64,000 nucleotides of DNA from Marasmius tenuissimus (taxonomy: Eukaryota; Basidiomycota; Agaricomycetes; Agaricales; Marasmiaceae). Within the stretch, counting starts at the first letter, position 1. Each line of letters starts with the position of its first letter. Under the pieces are notes generated by a model, which saw only the letters and a program-made list of their open reading frames with translations, did not search any database and had not been told where the DNA came from. Made by a program: the position numbers and the translations under genes. The DNA is taken from NCBI GenBank assembly GCA_029532415.1, contig JAQOTA010000060.1:2604001-2668000 (forward strand), given 5' to 3'. Of this stretch, positions 27,465-39,832 are shown in pieces.

Positions 27465-30400
27465 CTATGCCTTCACCAACGTCAGCGAGAACTTGGTTTC
27501 TGAAATCTCCTGCTCCTCCGTGATGAGTTCCGAACCACCAGCTTTCCTGAACGTGACATCCGTTGGCGTGCTTCCGATCGTTTTTCGGATGAACTCCTCG
27601 TAGTGCTTTATCGCTTGGATCAACTCGGCGCCCGTATTCCTCTCGAAGGAGTAGTACACATCCACATCATCCGTCGCTTGAAGCCCAGCTTTCTTGCGCA
27701 GCTTCTGAACCCTATTAATGAGTTCTCGTGCCAGCCACTCTCCCTGAAGCTCGGGATGAATCTGGATATCCAACCTGACAACAACGTCGTTGTCAGTGTG
27801 CGTTCCATACTGGGCGACGTCCACTTCGAGGTATCTCTGCACGGACAGGTCGCCCTGGACGAGCTCGATCCCGTCTACTGTCAACTTCCCCGTCGATATG
27901 TATTGCTTCACTTCATCGCTCGTTGCTTTGGGCAGGTTATTCTTCACCCGTCCTAGGTCTTTCCTGAGCTTCCGCCCAAGAACGGACCAGTCTGCGACAG
28001 CGCGATACCGCACACCAGCTAAGCTTTCGTCCGAGGAGAAAACAATATCGCGGACGTTCAGCTCCGACTCGATATACCGTTGCAGAGGCGTAATATCTGC
28101 AAGATATTTGGGATCCGGATGGAACACCAGCAGTTCTTTGAGCGGGGTCTGCGTGTGTTCAGTATCAGAAAAATAGTGAGTTCCCTCTGGAGAAATACTC
28201 ACCTTGAGCGAGATGCTGTTCTTCTCCCGAATATTTCTTGTCAACTCAATGACACTCTGCATGCGCGCCACTTGCCGCTCAATATCAGCATCGAAGTACT
28301 CCTCCTTGACCTGTGGGAAGCTCAAGAAATGTATAGAGCGGGTATCGGCTCTATTCGGGTCTTCAGGGATGTACTGGCGAAGACTCTGGTACAGATTCTC
28401 TGTCAAGAACGGTGTATAGGACGACTGCCAACAACATGATAACGTCAGCCCCAAGATCGTCAAAAAGGGGGATACGCGCACCATTGTTCTGCAGAGCGTA
28501 AACAGAGTCTCGAAGAGGGTGTTCAGTGCCGCCACAGTGTCGTCCACCCCATCCTCTCCTTTCAGCCTCTTTCGGTTGAATCGAATATACCAATTAGTCA
28601 ACTCATCCACCAGGTCCAACAAACGCGGGATGATGGTATACAACCGGTACGCAGCCATCTCCTCTGTGACGAGTTTGATCAAGGACTGACACCTGGCGAG
28701 GATCCACCTATCCATGACATTTTGGGGTACCGGGGCGTGAGGGTTGTACTTGAACTCATGCCCCGAGGTCTTCTTAAGCAACGCGACTTGTCCCAAGAAG
28801 AACCGGAACGAGTTGAGCCATGGAAGAAGTACTCGGGAGATGACCTCCCTGACACCCTCCTCACGGAATCGAAGATTATCGCCCCGGACGATAGGAGAGT
28901 TGACAAGGAACATTCGGGTGGCATCAGCGCCGTACTGGTTGATGATGAGATTGGGGTCGGGGTAGTTCTTGAGACTCTTGCTCATTTTCTTGCCGTCGCT
29001 AGAGGGGTTTATGTTAATGAGGAAAGGCTCGGTCGCAATAAAACATCACTCACGCAGCCAAAACAAGACCAGTCACAATCAGGTTTTTCCATGGCGCCTT
29101 ACCAAAGAGGTGGGTAGAGAGGACAAGGAGAGTGTAGAACCATCCTCGAGTCTGGTCCATACCCTCTGAGATAAAGTTGGCAGGGAATGATTTCTCGAAC
29201 TGCTCCTTGTTCTCGAATGGGTAGTGAACCTGAGCATAAGGCATGCTAGGAGTTTCATCGGGTCAACAATGAACTCAGCGCACACCTCGTGCAGGACTTA
29301 CCTTCCAGACTCAAACCAACAATCGAAAACCTCCTCGACTCGCTTCAGATCTCCTTTGCCCATTTTCGAGGGGATAGTGATATGGTCTATCTTGTCTCTG
29401 TGAATGTCGGTGATGCCCTTCACACCAGAAAGTCTTTCCAACTCCTCCACGGAACCGATGGCTACGATCTAACAAAGTCTGGTCTGAGATGTAGTTCTTT
29501 CGCCTGGAGATGGTTCGCACCTCTTCGTAATCTTCACTGACCCATAAGGGTAACGGTGTACCCCAGTAACGATTACGGGAGACGTTCCAATCGCGGGCCT
29601 GAGCGAGCCAGTTTCCAAACCTATTATCGCCTACACTTTGAGGAACCCTAATTGCGTAGCGTTTCAGCAACCGGAATGCAGACACCTTGAGACTGACAAA
29701 CCATAAGGTCTCGTTGTTATTCTTGATCAACTGGCCGACGGCGGGGGTGACTCGTACGAACCACGAAGGCACTGCGCGATAGATAAGCGGAGTTTTAGAC
29801 CTACGGAGCCAGGTGAGTCAAGGATGAGATGATCGGAGAACCGTCGGCGTTTCTTACCTCCAGCAGAATGGATAACTGTGTTTGAGATTGGACTGAACGA
29901 TGAGACGACCTTTGGCTTTGAGCACCTTTTGTATCTTGCTGTCGGCAGTCTGCGAAGAGAAGACAAGGTCAGTACGAAAGGTGCGCGGCAAAGATGTCTT
30001 TTTCTCATGACCTTGATGTATTCACCAGCAAAGTCGGTAACTTCATTCGTGAAGAAACCTCGGTCATCGATCGGACATGGGGGCATCTCATCCTCGCGAA
30101 GAATTCCGTGTGCAACGGCGATCCTATGATCGTCTTCACCGAAAGCAGGTGCTTGATGTACGATACCAGTACCATCGACGGCAGTAACATAGGTGTCGTT
30201 CAGGACCCGGAAAGCTTTGTCCTCAAACTAGTCGTCCTGTCAACGTAGGAGGCACAGCTTAGAGGACTGGCTCTTACCTTTTCAGTGAAATATTCGAAGA
30301 CCGGAACGTAACGCCATCCCTTCATATCGGACCCAACGAATTGCGCCAACTTTTTGAATCTGGCTTTCTTGGGGTCTTTATACAATGTCGTAAGTAGATT

Positions 30401-31352
30401 CTCGTGTATGATGAAGTTCTGGTCCTTTTCTTGATCATGGATCTTGACGTAGGTAAATTCAGGATGAACACAAAGGGCGAGGTTAGATGGTAAAGTCCAC
30501 GGCGTCGTTGTCCATGCGAGTAATGATGTCTTAGGATCATCCACCAGAGGGAAGGAAACAGTGACTGTTGGAGATGTTGAGCTTCGATCGGAGGACTGAG
30601 GCATGAGACGGACCTGCAGGATCATTCACGTCCTGATACGCCAATCCAGCTTCCATATTCGACAAGGGTGTGGTGCATCCGGTCGAATACGGCATGACTC
30701 TCAAGCCTCTATAAACCAATCCCTTCCTGAACAGCTCACTGAAGGCCCACCATACGGACTCCATGAAGCTGGTATTGAGTGTCTTGTAGTCATTGTCGAA
30801 ATCAATCCACCTTCCCATCCTCTCCACGGTGCTCCTCCACTCATCAGCGTATCGCATAACAATTTTCCGGCACTCTGCATTATACTTGTCGATACCCAAA
30901 GCCATCACATCGTCCTTCCCCGTGATGCCTAATCTTTTGTCGATCTCGTGCTCGACAGGGAGACCATGAGTGTCCCATCCAAATCGACGGGTGACGTGAA
31001 ATCCGCTAACATGAGCATGTCGTGTGACAATGTCCTATAGAGGGATGAATTAAAGGTCGAGCGTATCGAATCAGAATGCAAACACACCTTGATCGTCCCA
31101 GCTAAAAGGTGTCCGTAATGCGGTAATCCGGTGGCAAAGGGCGGGCCATCGTAGAAAGAAAACTCAGGACGACCCTCCGATAACTTGAGACTTGTTTGGA
31201 ACGCGTCGATTTCCCTCCAGAAAGCAATGACTCTCTCCTCCTCCTTCGGGAAATCGAAGGACGCAGAAACTGAACCATAAAAGAGTAATTGAATCAGAGA
31301 ACTCTAGAGATGGAGCATAGAGATTCTTACTGTCGTGAGGAGGAAAAGACAT
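27465..31352 (-). CDS. ILS1: Cytosolic isoleucyl-tRNA synthetase
   Basis: A class I aminoacyl-tRNA synthetase of about 1,080 residues in several exons. Exon 1 encodes only MSFPPHD. The Rossmann fold starts with [15 protein letters not shown], the HIGH-type motif is HYGH in [16 protein letters not shown], and the KMSKS motif is intact at [13 protein letters not shown]. In between lies the CP1 editing insertion ([19 protein letters not shown]). After the catalytic core come the anticodon-binding helices ([28 protein letters not shown]) and a long C-terminal domain typical of the eukaryotic enzyme. It charges tRNA-Ile in the cytosol. No mitochondrial leader is seen. A 402-bp MITE lies 135 bp upstream of the start codon. 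Confidence 0.94.
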
Positions 31353-31486
31353 CCTTTCGATGTTGGCAGACGATGTACGATCGTTGTTCGAGTTGAAGCT
31401 GTAGATGTGACTCGATTGTATATAGATTCAAGGCCTTGCAAAGCTGAACGCGGGGTTTGCCGAATTCAACTTTTTCTTCTCACGGG

Positions 31487-31892
31487 TACAGGGTTTTGCA
31501 TAATTCTTCGGAGGTCACTCTCCAGAAATCCCTGTTTGTTTGGTTCAAAACTCAATTGAAAAATCAATTGGAACCCTGACGAAATTTCGGGGCCTGGCGA
31601 CGAGAAACAGCAACGATAGACGCCCAACGCGAATGTTGAGCGCATTTCGCGGGGTGCGGCATTGGACCGCGCTTCGACTAACCCTCGCTCCAGAACTTGA
31701 CCAGGGCCATATTGCTTTGCTTATGAACACGAATCACAGCTTGGAAGTGGCAAAAACTTGAGCTTCGCGCTGTTTCTGCCCACAGATCTCCCCCGGAGCC
31801 CCTCAGGGTTCTAATTGAGTTAACTGAATTGCGAGCCAAACAAATAAAGAGTATCAGCCGTCGACCTCCGAAGAATTATGCAAAACCCTGTA
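31487..31892. mobile_element. Tc1/mariner-like MITE B with TA target duplication
   Basis: Inverted ends match perfectly over 27 bases: the left begins CAGGGTTTTGCATAATTCTT at 31489 and the right is its reverse complement ending at 31890. Similarity continues inward with gaps (a TTTGTTTGG block and an AACCCTGA block). TA lies just outside both ends (31487-31488, 31891-31892). The 402-bp body has no transposase frame. The terminal sequence differs from MITE A after the first CAG, so this is a separate family with the same target preference. It sits upstream of the isoleucyl-tRNA synthetase gene and downstream of the BAG-protein gene. Confidence 0.82.
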
Positions 31893-32108
31893 TAATTTTT
31901 CGCATCCATCCTGTTCCATCGTTATGAATCTGATTCGTACGCGAAGCTCATCATTACTCCTCCACAGAGACGCCCAACTGACGCGTAAATTACTGGATAC
32001 TGGGGATATATATGAGAAAAGCAGAAGTTTGTGAGGTACCGGAAAGTCATTCTTCAATGACTGGAACATGATATGTAGGTGCGCGCTGTGTTCGGGTATT
32101 GAGCAGGT

Positions 32109-32694
32109 CTATCTTGCTCTGGTGCGCCAGGCATCGTCTAACTGGTCTATGTAGCCCTGTACCTCCTTGACGGCGTTCTTCCTGTCTCTTCGCGCGGCTT
32201 CCCATGAAGAATCCGGTGCGATGGCATCCAGACGCAATAACGATTGCAACAAAAGCTCAGCGAGACGAAGATGCTCTTTCTCCGTAGGATGGCCGACAAA
32301 CGAGTGAAGATCTGGGACAAGCGTAGAACGGACAGAGGTGACCTCGTCAAGAATACGATTGACTGTGTCCTGTTCTGATTTCGACAACTGGGAGGCAGCA
32401 GGTACCACAACAGGAACCTTGGGTATGACAGCTATTGTGGAATTGGATTTGATATGATATGCGTAAACTGAGAAGTAGAATAATGTGAGCTCATCATCCG
32501 ATCCAATGATCAGGTATTATTTGCGCACGGGGAGCATTATCGTCCTTCATCACTGCACCTTTGTGGATTAATTTAAATTCATCGTAGCCTGTCCAGTCAC
32601 GGACGATCTGCCTCAGCACTGAGAGCTTTTCATCCTCTCTGGGAGGATTTGTGAGGACTCTACGGTCGTTGCCGCAAGTGAGAGTGAGAGGCAT
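32109..32694 (-). CDS. BAG-domain Hsp70 cochaperone with ubiquitin-like domain
   Basis: Two main exons, about 175 residues. The first encodes a ubiquitin-like fold (MPLTLTCGNDRRVLTN, LSVLRQIVRDWTGYDEFKLIHKGAVMKDDNAP), and a GTGCGC...CTCAG intron joins it to LYAYHIKSNSTIAVI. The second carries a BAG domain (VNRILDEVTSVRSTLVPDL, LRLAELLLQSLLRLDAI, NAVKEVQGYIDQLDDAW), which in the known family binds the Hsp70 ATPase domain and promotes nucleotide exchange. The UBL-BAG order is that of human BAG1 and fission yeast Bag101/Bag102; no membrane segment is present, unlike yeast Snl1. The UBL may tie Hsp70 clients to the proteasome (inference). The start is 42 bp from that of Pbs2 on the other strand; a GTAAGT just upstream leaves open an additional 5' exon. 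Confidence 0.85.
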
Positions 32695-32736
32695 GAAGAG
32701 AGCAAGGTACTTACATAATCCATCTTTGGGGTTGCA

Positions 32737-34451
32737 ATGAGCGGTCGTGCTCAGAGCAGTCTGCTTGCGCACAAAAGGCAACAACAGCCTGCGTCCACAC
32801 CAATACCTCCATCCTTACAAGCTAAATTAGCTGCTCTTGCAAATCGTCAATCGCCAGGAATCGATCAAGCCACAAATGCTCTCCAGAATGCTCACCTCAA
32901 CGACCCTACATCACCAGGTTCCTCTTCAATGGCACCACATCCATCGTTGAGAGCAGCAGCATCATACCCACCAGCCACGATAAATTTGAACTCGCCGAGG
33001 CCAGGCGCAGGAAAGCCAATGGGAGGTCTGGCAGCACGACGAGCAAAACCAAATTTTAACGTCCGTGACATCAATCCCAACGCCATGCCAACACCAGCAG
33101 GAGGAGGTGCCAGTGCTGCTGGATTGGGTGCTGGAAGACCCCTTCAGTTGTCCATGCAACAGGAGACGAAGCGAGGACCATTGGCAGCTGCAGCATTTGG
33201 AAGTTCGTTTGCGAGTTTCTCCAAGATTGTGTACGTTCCTCCAGTTCATCTGAGTTTCACAATCCAATCTCATCTTGGATCCTCCTTGATCATACCTAGT
33301 GACCCTTCTGGTGCTCTGAATTTCGCAGGCAAAGCCGTTTTGCATGCATCTGGAGTTGACTTTTCTAGTGGAGCGTCATTCTCTATCAACATGAATCAGC
33401 TTGAGTTGTATGACGAATTGGGGAGGGGGAACTATGGCACCGTAAAAAAGGTTCTGCACAAGCCTACTAATGTTGAGATGGCCATGAAGGTGTGTTAAGC
33501 CAAACGGCGAAGCAAATACACTATCTGACATGCCTTCAGGAAATTCGCCTCGAGTTGGACGAGTCGAAACTCAACGCCATCATAATGGAACTTGATATCC
33601 TCCACCGGGCGTCGGTCATAACTGAAAACATCGTCGAGTTCTACGGGGCCTTCTTCGTCGAGTCATGCGTCTACTATTGCATGGAATACATGGACGCCGG
33701 CTCTTTAGATAAGCTCGTCAACAACACCTACGGCGAGACGGTCACCCTCCATCCCTCTAATCCTGCCGAAATGCCCCTTACCCTCACTTGGTCTGGCGTT
33801 CCGGAGCCCGTTCTAGCCCGCATAGCTCATTCAATGGTCCGAGGATTGAAGTTTTTGAAGGATGACCTTGGTGTCATTCACAGAGACGTCAAGCCAACCA
33901 ACGTTCTTGTTAACAAGAAAGGCCAGGTTAAACTTTGCGACTTCGGCGTATCTGGTCAGTTGGAGAAGTCATTGGCAAAGACAAATATAGGTTGTCAGAG
34001 CTACATGGCTCCAGAGAGAATCAAAGGAGAGTCCCAAGGTCAATCGCCAGCGTCCACCACCTATACCGTCCAATCCGATGTATGGTCTCTCGGATTGTCT
34101 ATAATCGAGATCGCCATCGGACGGTATCCCTACCCTCCAGAGTCCTACTCGAATGTCTTCGCGCAGCTTACTGCCATTGTGCACGACGACCCGCCCTCGC
34201 TGCCTGACGAGTTGTACTCGGAACAATCTCGAGGGTGGGTGGCACGATGTTTGCGTAAGCAGCCAGAGGACCGGGCAACCTACGGAGAGCTGTTGGAAGA
34301 TCCTTGGCTGGCACAGATCACTTCAGAGGAAACGGGCCGGGTCGATATGGTACAATGGGTATCCAACTGTCTAAGGTTCCAGGAAGTCAAGACGGCCGCA
34401 GCGCATCGCGGCAGCGTTTCCAGATCCCTTAGTGCACCCGCGCCGGTGTGA
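32737..34451 (+). CDS. PBS2: MAP kinase kinase Pbs2 (HOG pathway)
   Basis: About 530 residues in three exons. A disordered Ala/Pro/Gln-rich N-terminus runs to DPSGALNFAGKAVLHASGVDF, a pre-kinase segment conserved in fungal Pbs2. Kinase motifs: LGRGNYGTVKKVLHKPT, the ATP-binding Lys of MAMKEIRLELDE, VIHRDVKPTNVLVN, DFGVSGQLEKSLAKTNIGCQ with the two activation-loop phosphorylation sites in SLAKT, and SYMAPERI. The last 40 residues follow a Pbs2-like WVSNCL end. Pbs2 is activated by the Ssk2/Ste11-type MAPKKKs and phosphorylates Hog1 in osmotic and general stress. The short length relative to budding yeast Pbs2 (668) is due to a smaller N-terminal region. Confidence 0.93.
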
Positions 34452-35325
34452 ACCTGTTCCTCTTCCCCCTTATTCCCTTCTTTCTCGTTATCTCAAGGGT
34501 CGGGTGTTTGCGGCGGCGGAGAGTGGTACTGGTGTGGTCGACCGAACACCACGGAGGGGAGGAAGTTTGTGGAGCTGTAGGTGGAAGGAAGTCTCAATTA
34601 AACCCGTCAGACAAGTGAGAGGAAATCGAACCATAGCCGCGAGGGGAGTTTTGTCTACCAACGTTACAGCTTTATACTATCTTCACCCAGTCCTCAAAGG
34701 GCTTTCACATAAGTCGGGAAAACATAACCCCCTCCACCTCTCGACATAACATCGTTTCTGCTGTGCTTCCTTTCGCTCCCCGTTGAATCACTCTCCCTGT
34801 TATCGAGCTCTCAATCACACTCAAGATACCACCTCGGTACGCCAGGAGCGGCTTTCAACTGCCTAATCGTAAAGACAACACCTATTGCAATCATTCGACC
34901 CATTGGCTGGCTCCATCGCATCGTCGACCGAAATAAAATGTCCCACACACTCTTTCCCCGCATTCCGTGTTAGCTCTTATAGTCTGCTTTTCTCGTTATC
35001 TCTGTTCTCCTCCCCAATGGCGCAAAGTTCCTCGAGAGTCCCTTTTCTTCGCGCTGCATATACATCAATCACAGCTACTCGCCTCTCCTTAGACTTATCT
35101 GTGTATATTCTCGCCTTCTCTTCTCTTAACCACCGAAATACAACCACGAAGATGTATAGTATTTAAATAATGACAATATCGTAGCGTACAAGATGAATGA
35201 TACATATACTTTGTTGTTTTGACTTGAGACGTTGAGTTGAGCGCCGTATCGGTATGCTTCGCAAATGCGTAGGGACCTCAGGAACTCATAGTTTTCTCTT
35301 TTGTCCGCCTTTCCGAGTCACAGCC
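34452..35325 (+). other. Pbs2 3' region and spacer
   Basis: About 870 bases after the Pbs2 stop. The sequence is pyrimidine-rich with many tct/ctc steps and no convincing coding frame until the small gene at 35326. No transposon ends, tRNA boxes or tandem repeats were seen. It probably contains a long 3' untranslated region and the promoter of the small gene. Confidence 0.45.
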
Positions 35326-35617
35326 ATGTCTAAGCCATTCCCGCCCAGAATCAACCCCGAAGAACCAAAAAAGCTCCGTGATACTTTGACTTGGAGGTGA
35401 TTGACTACTGGAGGGCTTCGCTTCCTGGGCTAAAGCTGAAGTTGAGACCGACGAAGTGCTGCAAGCGCAGGAGCAACAATCAGAGAAAACGTTGAGCGCA
35501 CTTTACGATTCTGTGCGTCGAACCTTCTTATACTATGACTTACGCATTGCACATCAAGAGGCTACTCTCAGAGCTCAGGACTCAGAGCTCTCCTTCATTG
35601 ACCGAATCCAGTTATAA
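35326..35617 (+). CDS. Small helical protein of unknown function
   Basis: Two exons by eye, 35326-35377 and 35436-35617, joined over a 58-bp GTGATA...TAAAG intron, giving 77 residues. The protein starts MSKPFPPRINPEEPKKLP and then reads as a highly charged, Gln/Glu-rich helix (EVLQAQEQQSEKTLSALYD, VRRTFLYYDLRIAHQEATL) ending at FIDRIQL. The composition and open frame in exon 2 are clearly coding-like, yet no family is recognised. If the intron is shorter, a few more residues (LLEGFASWAKA) would be included, but no canonical splice keeps that frame. Its stop is 34 bp from the stop of the convergent BRCT gene. A small subunit of a larger complex is a guess only. Confidence 0.55.
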
Positions 35618-35651
35618 GCCAAGAAAGATTGCAATAATACCATCTAATAGA

Positions 35652-38600
35652 TCAAAAACTACCGTCCACCATCCATTTCTCATTATCCCACTCAATCTCT
35701 TGTCTCAATACTCCCGTCAAGATCAGCTCTTGGGTATATATCTTATAGCCCTTCTGCGCGATGGGTCGCCAGATCTTGGCGTCCTCCGGACAGGAAATAA
35801 CATGTCGTAACTCATGATTTGTATCGAGAATCCTGGGGGTCGGCGTTTGTGAAGCCAACTGTCCATCGAGGTTGGTAAGTCGAAGGATGGCTAGTGAGGT
35901 GATTGAGTTACGCACCGTTCCACCACAAGCAGTGATGACGTTCTTGAGCAACCTGATCTCTGCCTGGACATGATGCGTGACATAGAAGACATGGCGTTCT
36001 AATAATCTGTTGTTTTCTTCTCGGCCTTTGCGGGCCCGTTTCAAGGACTCCTTCAGGTTCATGTTGTACTTCGCCTCTCCGTCTGGGTCGTGAAGAATAT
36101 ACTTCTCCTCCGCTGTTAAACCCGCGATCAGGTCTAATTCCACATCGGACAGGAAACATTGTCAAAGACTTACGTAGTATCTTCTTCGCACTCGCGCAGT
36201 CCGTGGCCCACTTTTCGGAGACGATGTGTGCTCCGGCTGCTACAGCACACAGAAACTTTTCGGTGCGCACAAGCGATTTTACCAGTAAGTGTGTACAGTC
36301 CCAGGGCTTCGATGCCGTCTTGACTCCAAGCTTGTGCATTGCCTTCCAGTAACCATCAGCCACTTGTCGGGAGTGACGAAGAAAAAAAAAACAACCTTAG
36401 TAACGTCATCCCTCAAGTTGACCTGCGTTGTCATCATCCTCACTTCCTCCCCTGGTTCGACCTTACGCTTTTTCGGCTGCCTGGTCGTCGACTCGGCTTC
36501 GGTCTCCATCTCGTCCGCTTCCTCTAGATCTCTGTCTTTCCGTGAGCCAGACTTCCTCTTAGCAGGACGACTCGTCCCCGATGCATCTTCCTCCCCGTCT
36601 GTGTCATCTGTTGTCGACTTCCTGCCCTTCTTGGGTTTAGCAGGCTTTTCTCCAGAGCGTTTGTCACCGGCTCTTCCTTTCCCCTTCTGACCAGGGGAGC
36701 TGAGCGCCTCCACCTCAGATTCACCTTCATCATCTGGGTGCATAGTCGACGCTCTCCGGCTGCTAGAAGGCGGGATGTCGGGCCCGTTGACTGAGGAGAA
36801 AGCTCCCAAACTCTTCCTCCCAGTTTTCGTTTTCGAATTCTTCATCTGTTGCTGATAGCTCAGAACATCTGGCATGATCTGGTCATGCAGAATTTGGGTT
36901 GCTTTGGTAGCAGCAGATCGTCTCCCTCTTGTTGGTTCGGCGAGGGATGGAGACGGAGGTGAAGGTGAAGGAATAGGAGCCTTCGAGCTTCGTTTCCGAG
37001 AGGACTGCTCCTGTGAAGATACGTGGATGCTCTCCGTCTTCGCCACACTGCGTGAGGAGGACGAGTTGATGGATTTGATATTGGGGACGACAACGCTGAC
37101 CGTGCTTTTGGTTGGGGAGATACTCGCTGTATGGTGGCTGGGTCCCTCTCCGTTTTCGTTCCTCCTGCGCTTTGGAGGAGATTTAATCGGTGTGAGCGTG
37201 GAGTCGGAAGATGGTTGCTCGTCGGCATCGGTCTCCTCGTGGCCGACTTTCATGCGGAGGGACTTCTTTCGTGGCGTGCGGGGGGTATCGTCTCTGTTGA
37301 GTTCGTCATCACTGGTCGTAGCGGCAGCCTTCTTTGACCTTGGCTTAGTTTTCGAAGATGATGCTTCCCCATTCCTAGTCCGTGTGTTGAGATTTTCCTT
37401 CTCCTCCTCGGCCTCTTCCATCTCTATGTCATCATCCACTTTCTTCTGGTTCTTCTTGGTCCGAGTGGCTGGAGTAAGAGGCTTTTCCGTCGCGCGTCCG
37501 GAGCCTTTTACCCTCGTAGATATGCGTGGTTCCGGAGGGTCCTCCTCCTCTTCGTTGAATTCCTCCGCCTCCTTCCTGTGTCGGCTACGAGACACGGAAT
37601 TCGGAGCTTTCTTCGACGGTGAGGATTTCGCATGTTGTTTCTTCGGGGATTTCCTAGGGGTTATGGGAGTATCGACGTCCATGTCCTGATGGTTGGAGTT
37701 TCTGTCTGGCTCGTCGTCGAAATCCATAGGGTCAGGCTCAACATAGTTGGCGACCTCTGCCACATCTCTGGCACTGTTCGCCGTCCCCGGTGGCATCCCT
37801 CTACCACCACCTCCGTTTCCTAACAATTCCGCAGCGGCCTCCTGTTCTTCGAGCTCTGCCTTGACGATTTCCTCCAGATCCTCAACAGCATTCGAGATTC
37901 CACGCTTCCCTAAGCAGGTGTAAAAGTCGAGGCCGGGAGGATGAGCTATGTACTTCTCAAGCCCGACAGTAAGATTGCGCCATTGCACAAAGCAATCCTC
38001 CAACCATAGATGGTTGACGATAGGTATTGACCATGTGAGCGCGCGTTGCGTCTTAGCACCGTTCTGTACACTAGTAATGAGATAATTCAGCATTCGATCA
38101 GCGTTTGGGAGGATAGGTCATACTCAGCGGCGACAAGGACAGTGTTGCGAGGCGACATCGTTGGAGTGAATTGTGCACCCATCGCTGCAATGAGCTTCTT
38201 CAGATAGTCGCGGGCCTCTCCTGTGTAATTTGTAATCGTGATCTCCTTGCAGGGACGTCAGAAAGCTATTGGTGACCTTCAGATACTCTACCTACATGGT
38301 GTTGGAAATTCTCGATTGGCCGGGAAGGATAAGGGTAGTGGAGGAGCTGGTCGAGCGGCCGAGACAACACGCCTGTTAACTGTACATGGAAGAGCCACTG
38401 TAGAGTTCCTACGGTCTTCCCCACTTTCACAGCCTGTAAAAGTTGAGATCGATAGTCACAGATTTTCCAGTAGATACGCGCCTTGTAGTATGCCGCACCA
38501 CTCCGCGACTTGGTTATGAAGATATCACAACCGTCGACTTTGTCGACTTCCTCCTCCGAACTTCTGTGCTTCACCACCTTGCCAGCGGCACGTTTAATAC

Positions 38601-39529
38601 CCACCTCAACTGCCACTCTTCTGTCCCCCAGCTCCAACGACGAGCTCAAAAGGATACGCCGGCCTCCGAAAACTGGTTTCCCCGTCATCGTAGGAATATC
38701 CGAATCTTCACTCCATGCTGCCGTCCTGAATAACGCCTCCTTTTCCGGGTCAAGACTTTTGGCCTTCTTCGACACATCTTGTTTCTGCTGTTCGTCTCTC
38801 CTCATGACTGGAGGATCTGGCCACTCATACGGAGTCGCGTCCAGGTCCCGTACTCCGAGCTTTATTGAGTCATCGAACCAATGCGGAGTCACAACCTTCA
38901 AATCAGTTTGCTCCCGAAACTCCATCGCGTTGTTGTATGCCGGTGAGTCGTTGCGAAGCGTAAATAGATGAGTGACATCTTTGGTATATTGACTCCGCCA
39001 CTGGCCACCGAGTGCGCCGATCCCAGCTGAAAGAACCTCCAGGTCGACTGGTAATAACTGTCCTTGGAAAGCATGACTGAGTGCATCGTTCACAGACAGG
39101 AGGCGTTGAAATGTATCTCACGTCCACAGCACAGGCAACGACACCGGAGAAAATCATGCCTGGATCAGCAGAGTAGTGATCTGGACTAAAAGACGGGAGT
39201 TAAGCTCGATAGAAGGTGGAGAACGTCGGAAACGGCGAGGTTTACTTTTGGGCTTTCCCTAGCTCAACCGACCGAGTTACCCATAACTCCTAGACTAAGT
39301 TAGAGCACAGATACCCCTTCCGAGCGGCGAAACTCACTGAGACCACCTTCACACTGTCTCCCACCTCCTTGTATCCTTCGAATGCGGATGAATTGGTTAT
39401 AACGTGCGTACATGAACTAAACGACTTGACGCGTTTCCCCCCATTCGTGTCGAGATCATTGACGAGTTCTTCTTCCTTATCGGCGGTCAACGATTCGGAG
39501 AGATAATATCGGACGTCGTCGAACAACAT
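35652..39529 (-). CDS. Multi-BRCT DNA-damage scaffold protein (Rtt107/Brc1-like)
   Basis: About 1,200 residues. BRCT-like modules are visible in the N-terminal third: MLFDDVRYYLSESLTADKEE...THVITNSSAFEGYKE, a second around GLVACA-like GVVACAV, a third ALGGQWRSQYTKDVTHLFTL with VVTPHWFDDSIKLG, and others with RRILLSSSLELGDRR, GTLQWLFHV and AAMGAQFTPTMSPRNTVLVAA with PIVNHLWLEDCFVQW. A disordered Ser/Lys/Glu-rich linker of about 450 residues follows, with many SP/TP and SQ sites. The C-terminus has a final BRCT pair (HVFYVTHHV...KNVITACGGTV). This layout of several N-terminal BRCTs, long linker and C-terminal pair matches Rtt107 of budding yeast and Brc1 of fission yeast, which bind phosphorylated H2A at stalled replication forks. 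Gene symbol withheld because the exact orthologue was not tested. Confidence 0.78.
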
Positions 39530-39832
39530 GGCGGTTGTCCGCAAGGTGAGAGAGGAGTCGTGAGTCGTGACAGGCGCGTTGTCTGTCAACAGACCTTGGG
39601 GTCACGCGCTCAAGTCACGGGCTGTGACGCGTTGTCCTCCTCGGACCTCGGGCTCTCAACTCCGGGTCGGGTGCCGATAGATGCTTTGACTGCAGTTCAG
39701 CCCAGAAGGGCTCGAATTCGTAATCCTACAATATTCTACGCCTTCAAATGTACTGTACATTCATCTATATCATGCTATGTAATTCTCACTACAACCCCAG
39801 TGACTTTGGGATCAATCCTCCGAGTCTTCAGA
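39530..39832. other. Spacer between BRCT gene start and RING/TRAF gene stop
   Basis: About 300 bases holding the presumed promoter of the BRCT protein and the 3' end of the RING/TRAF-type gene. A GCTCGAATTC sequence near 39712 looked slightly like a tRNA B box, but no A box or cloverleaf fits. Confidence 0.4.

Noticed and set aside
36874..37689. Long plus-strand frame of 271 codons inside the BRCT gene
   Set aside because: It is the antisense shadow of the Ser/Lys/Glu-rich linker, with Ser/Phe/Val-rich low-complexity content and no independent signal.
39600..39740. Possible tRNA gene
   Set aside because: Only a weak B-box-like word is present; no A box, acceptor stem or anticodon arm can be drawn.
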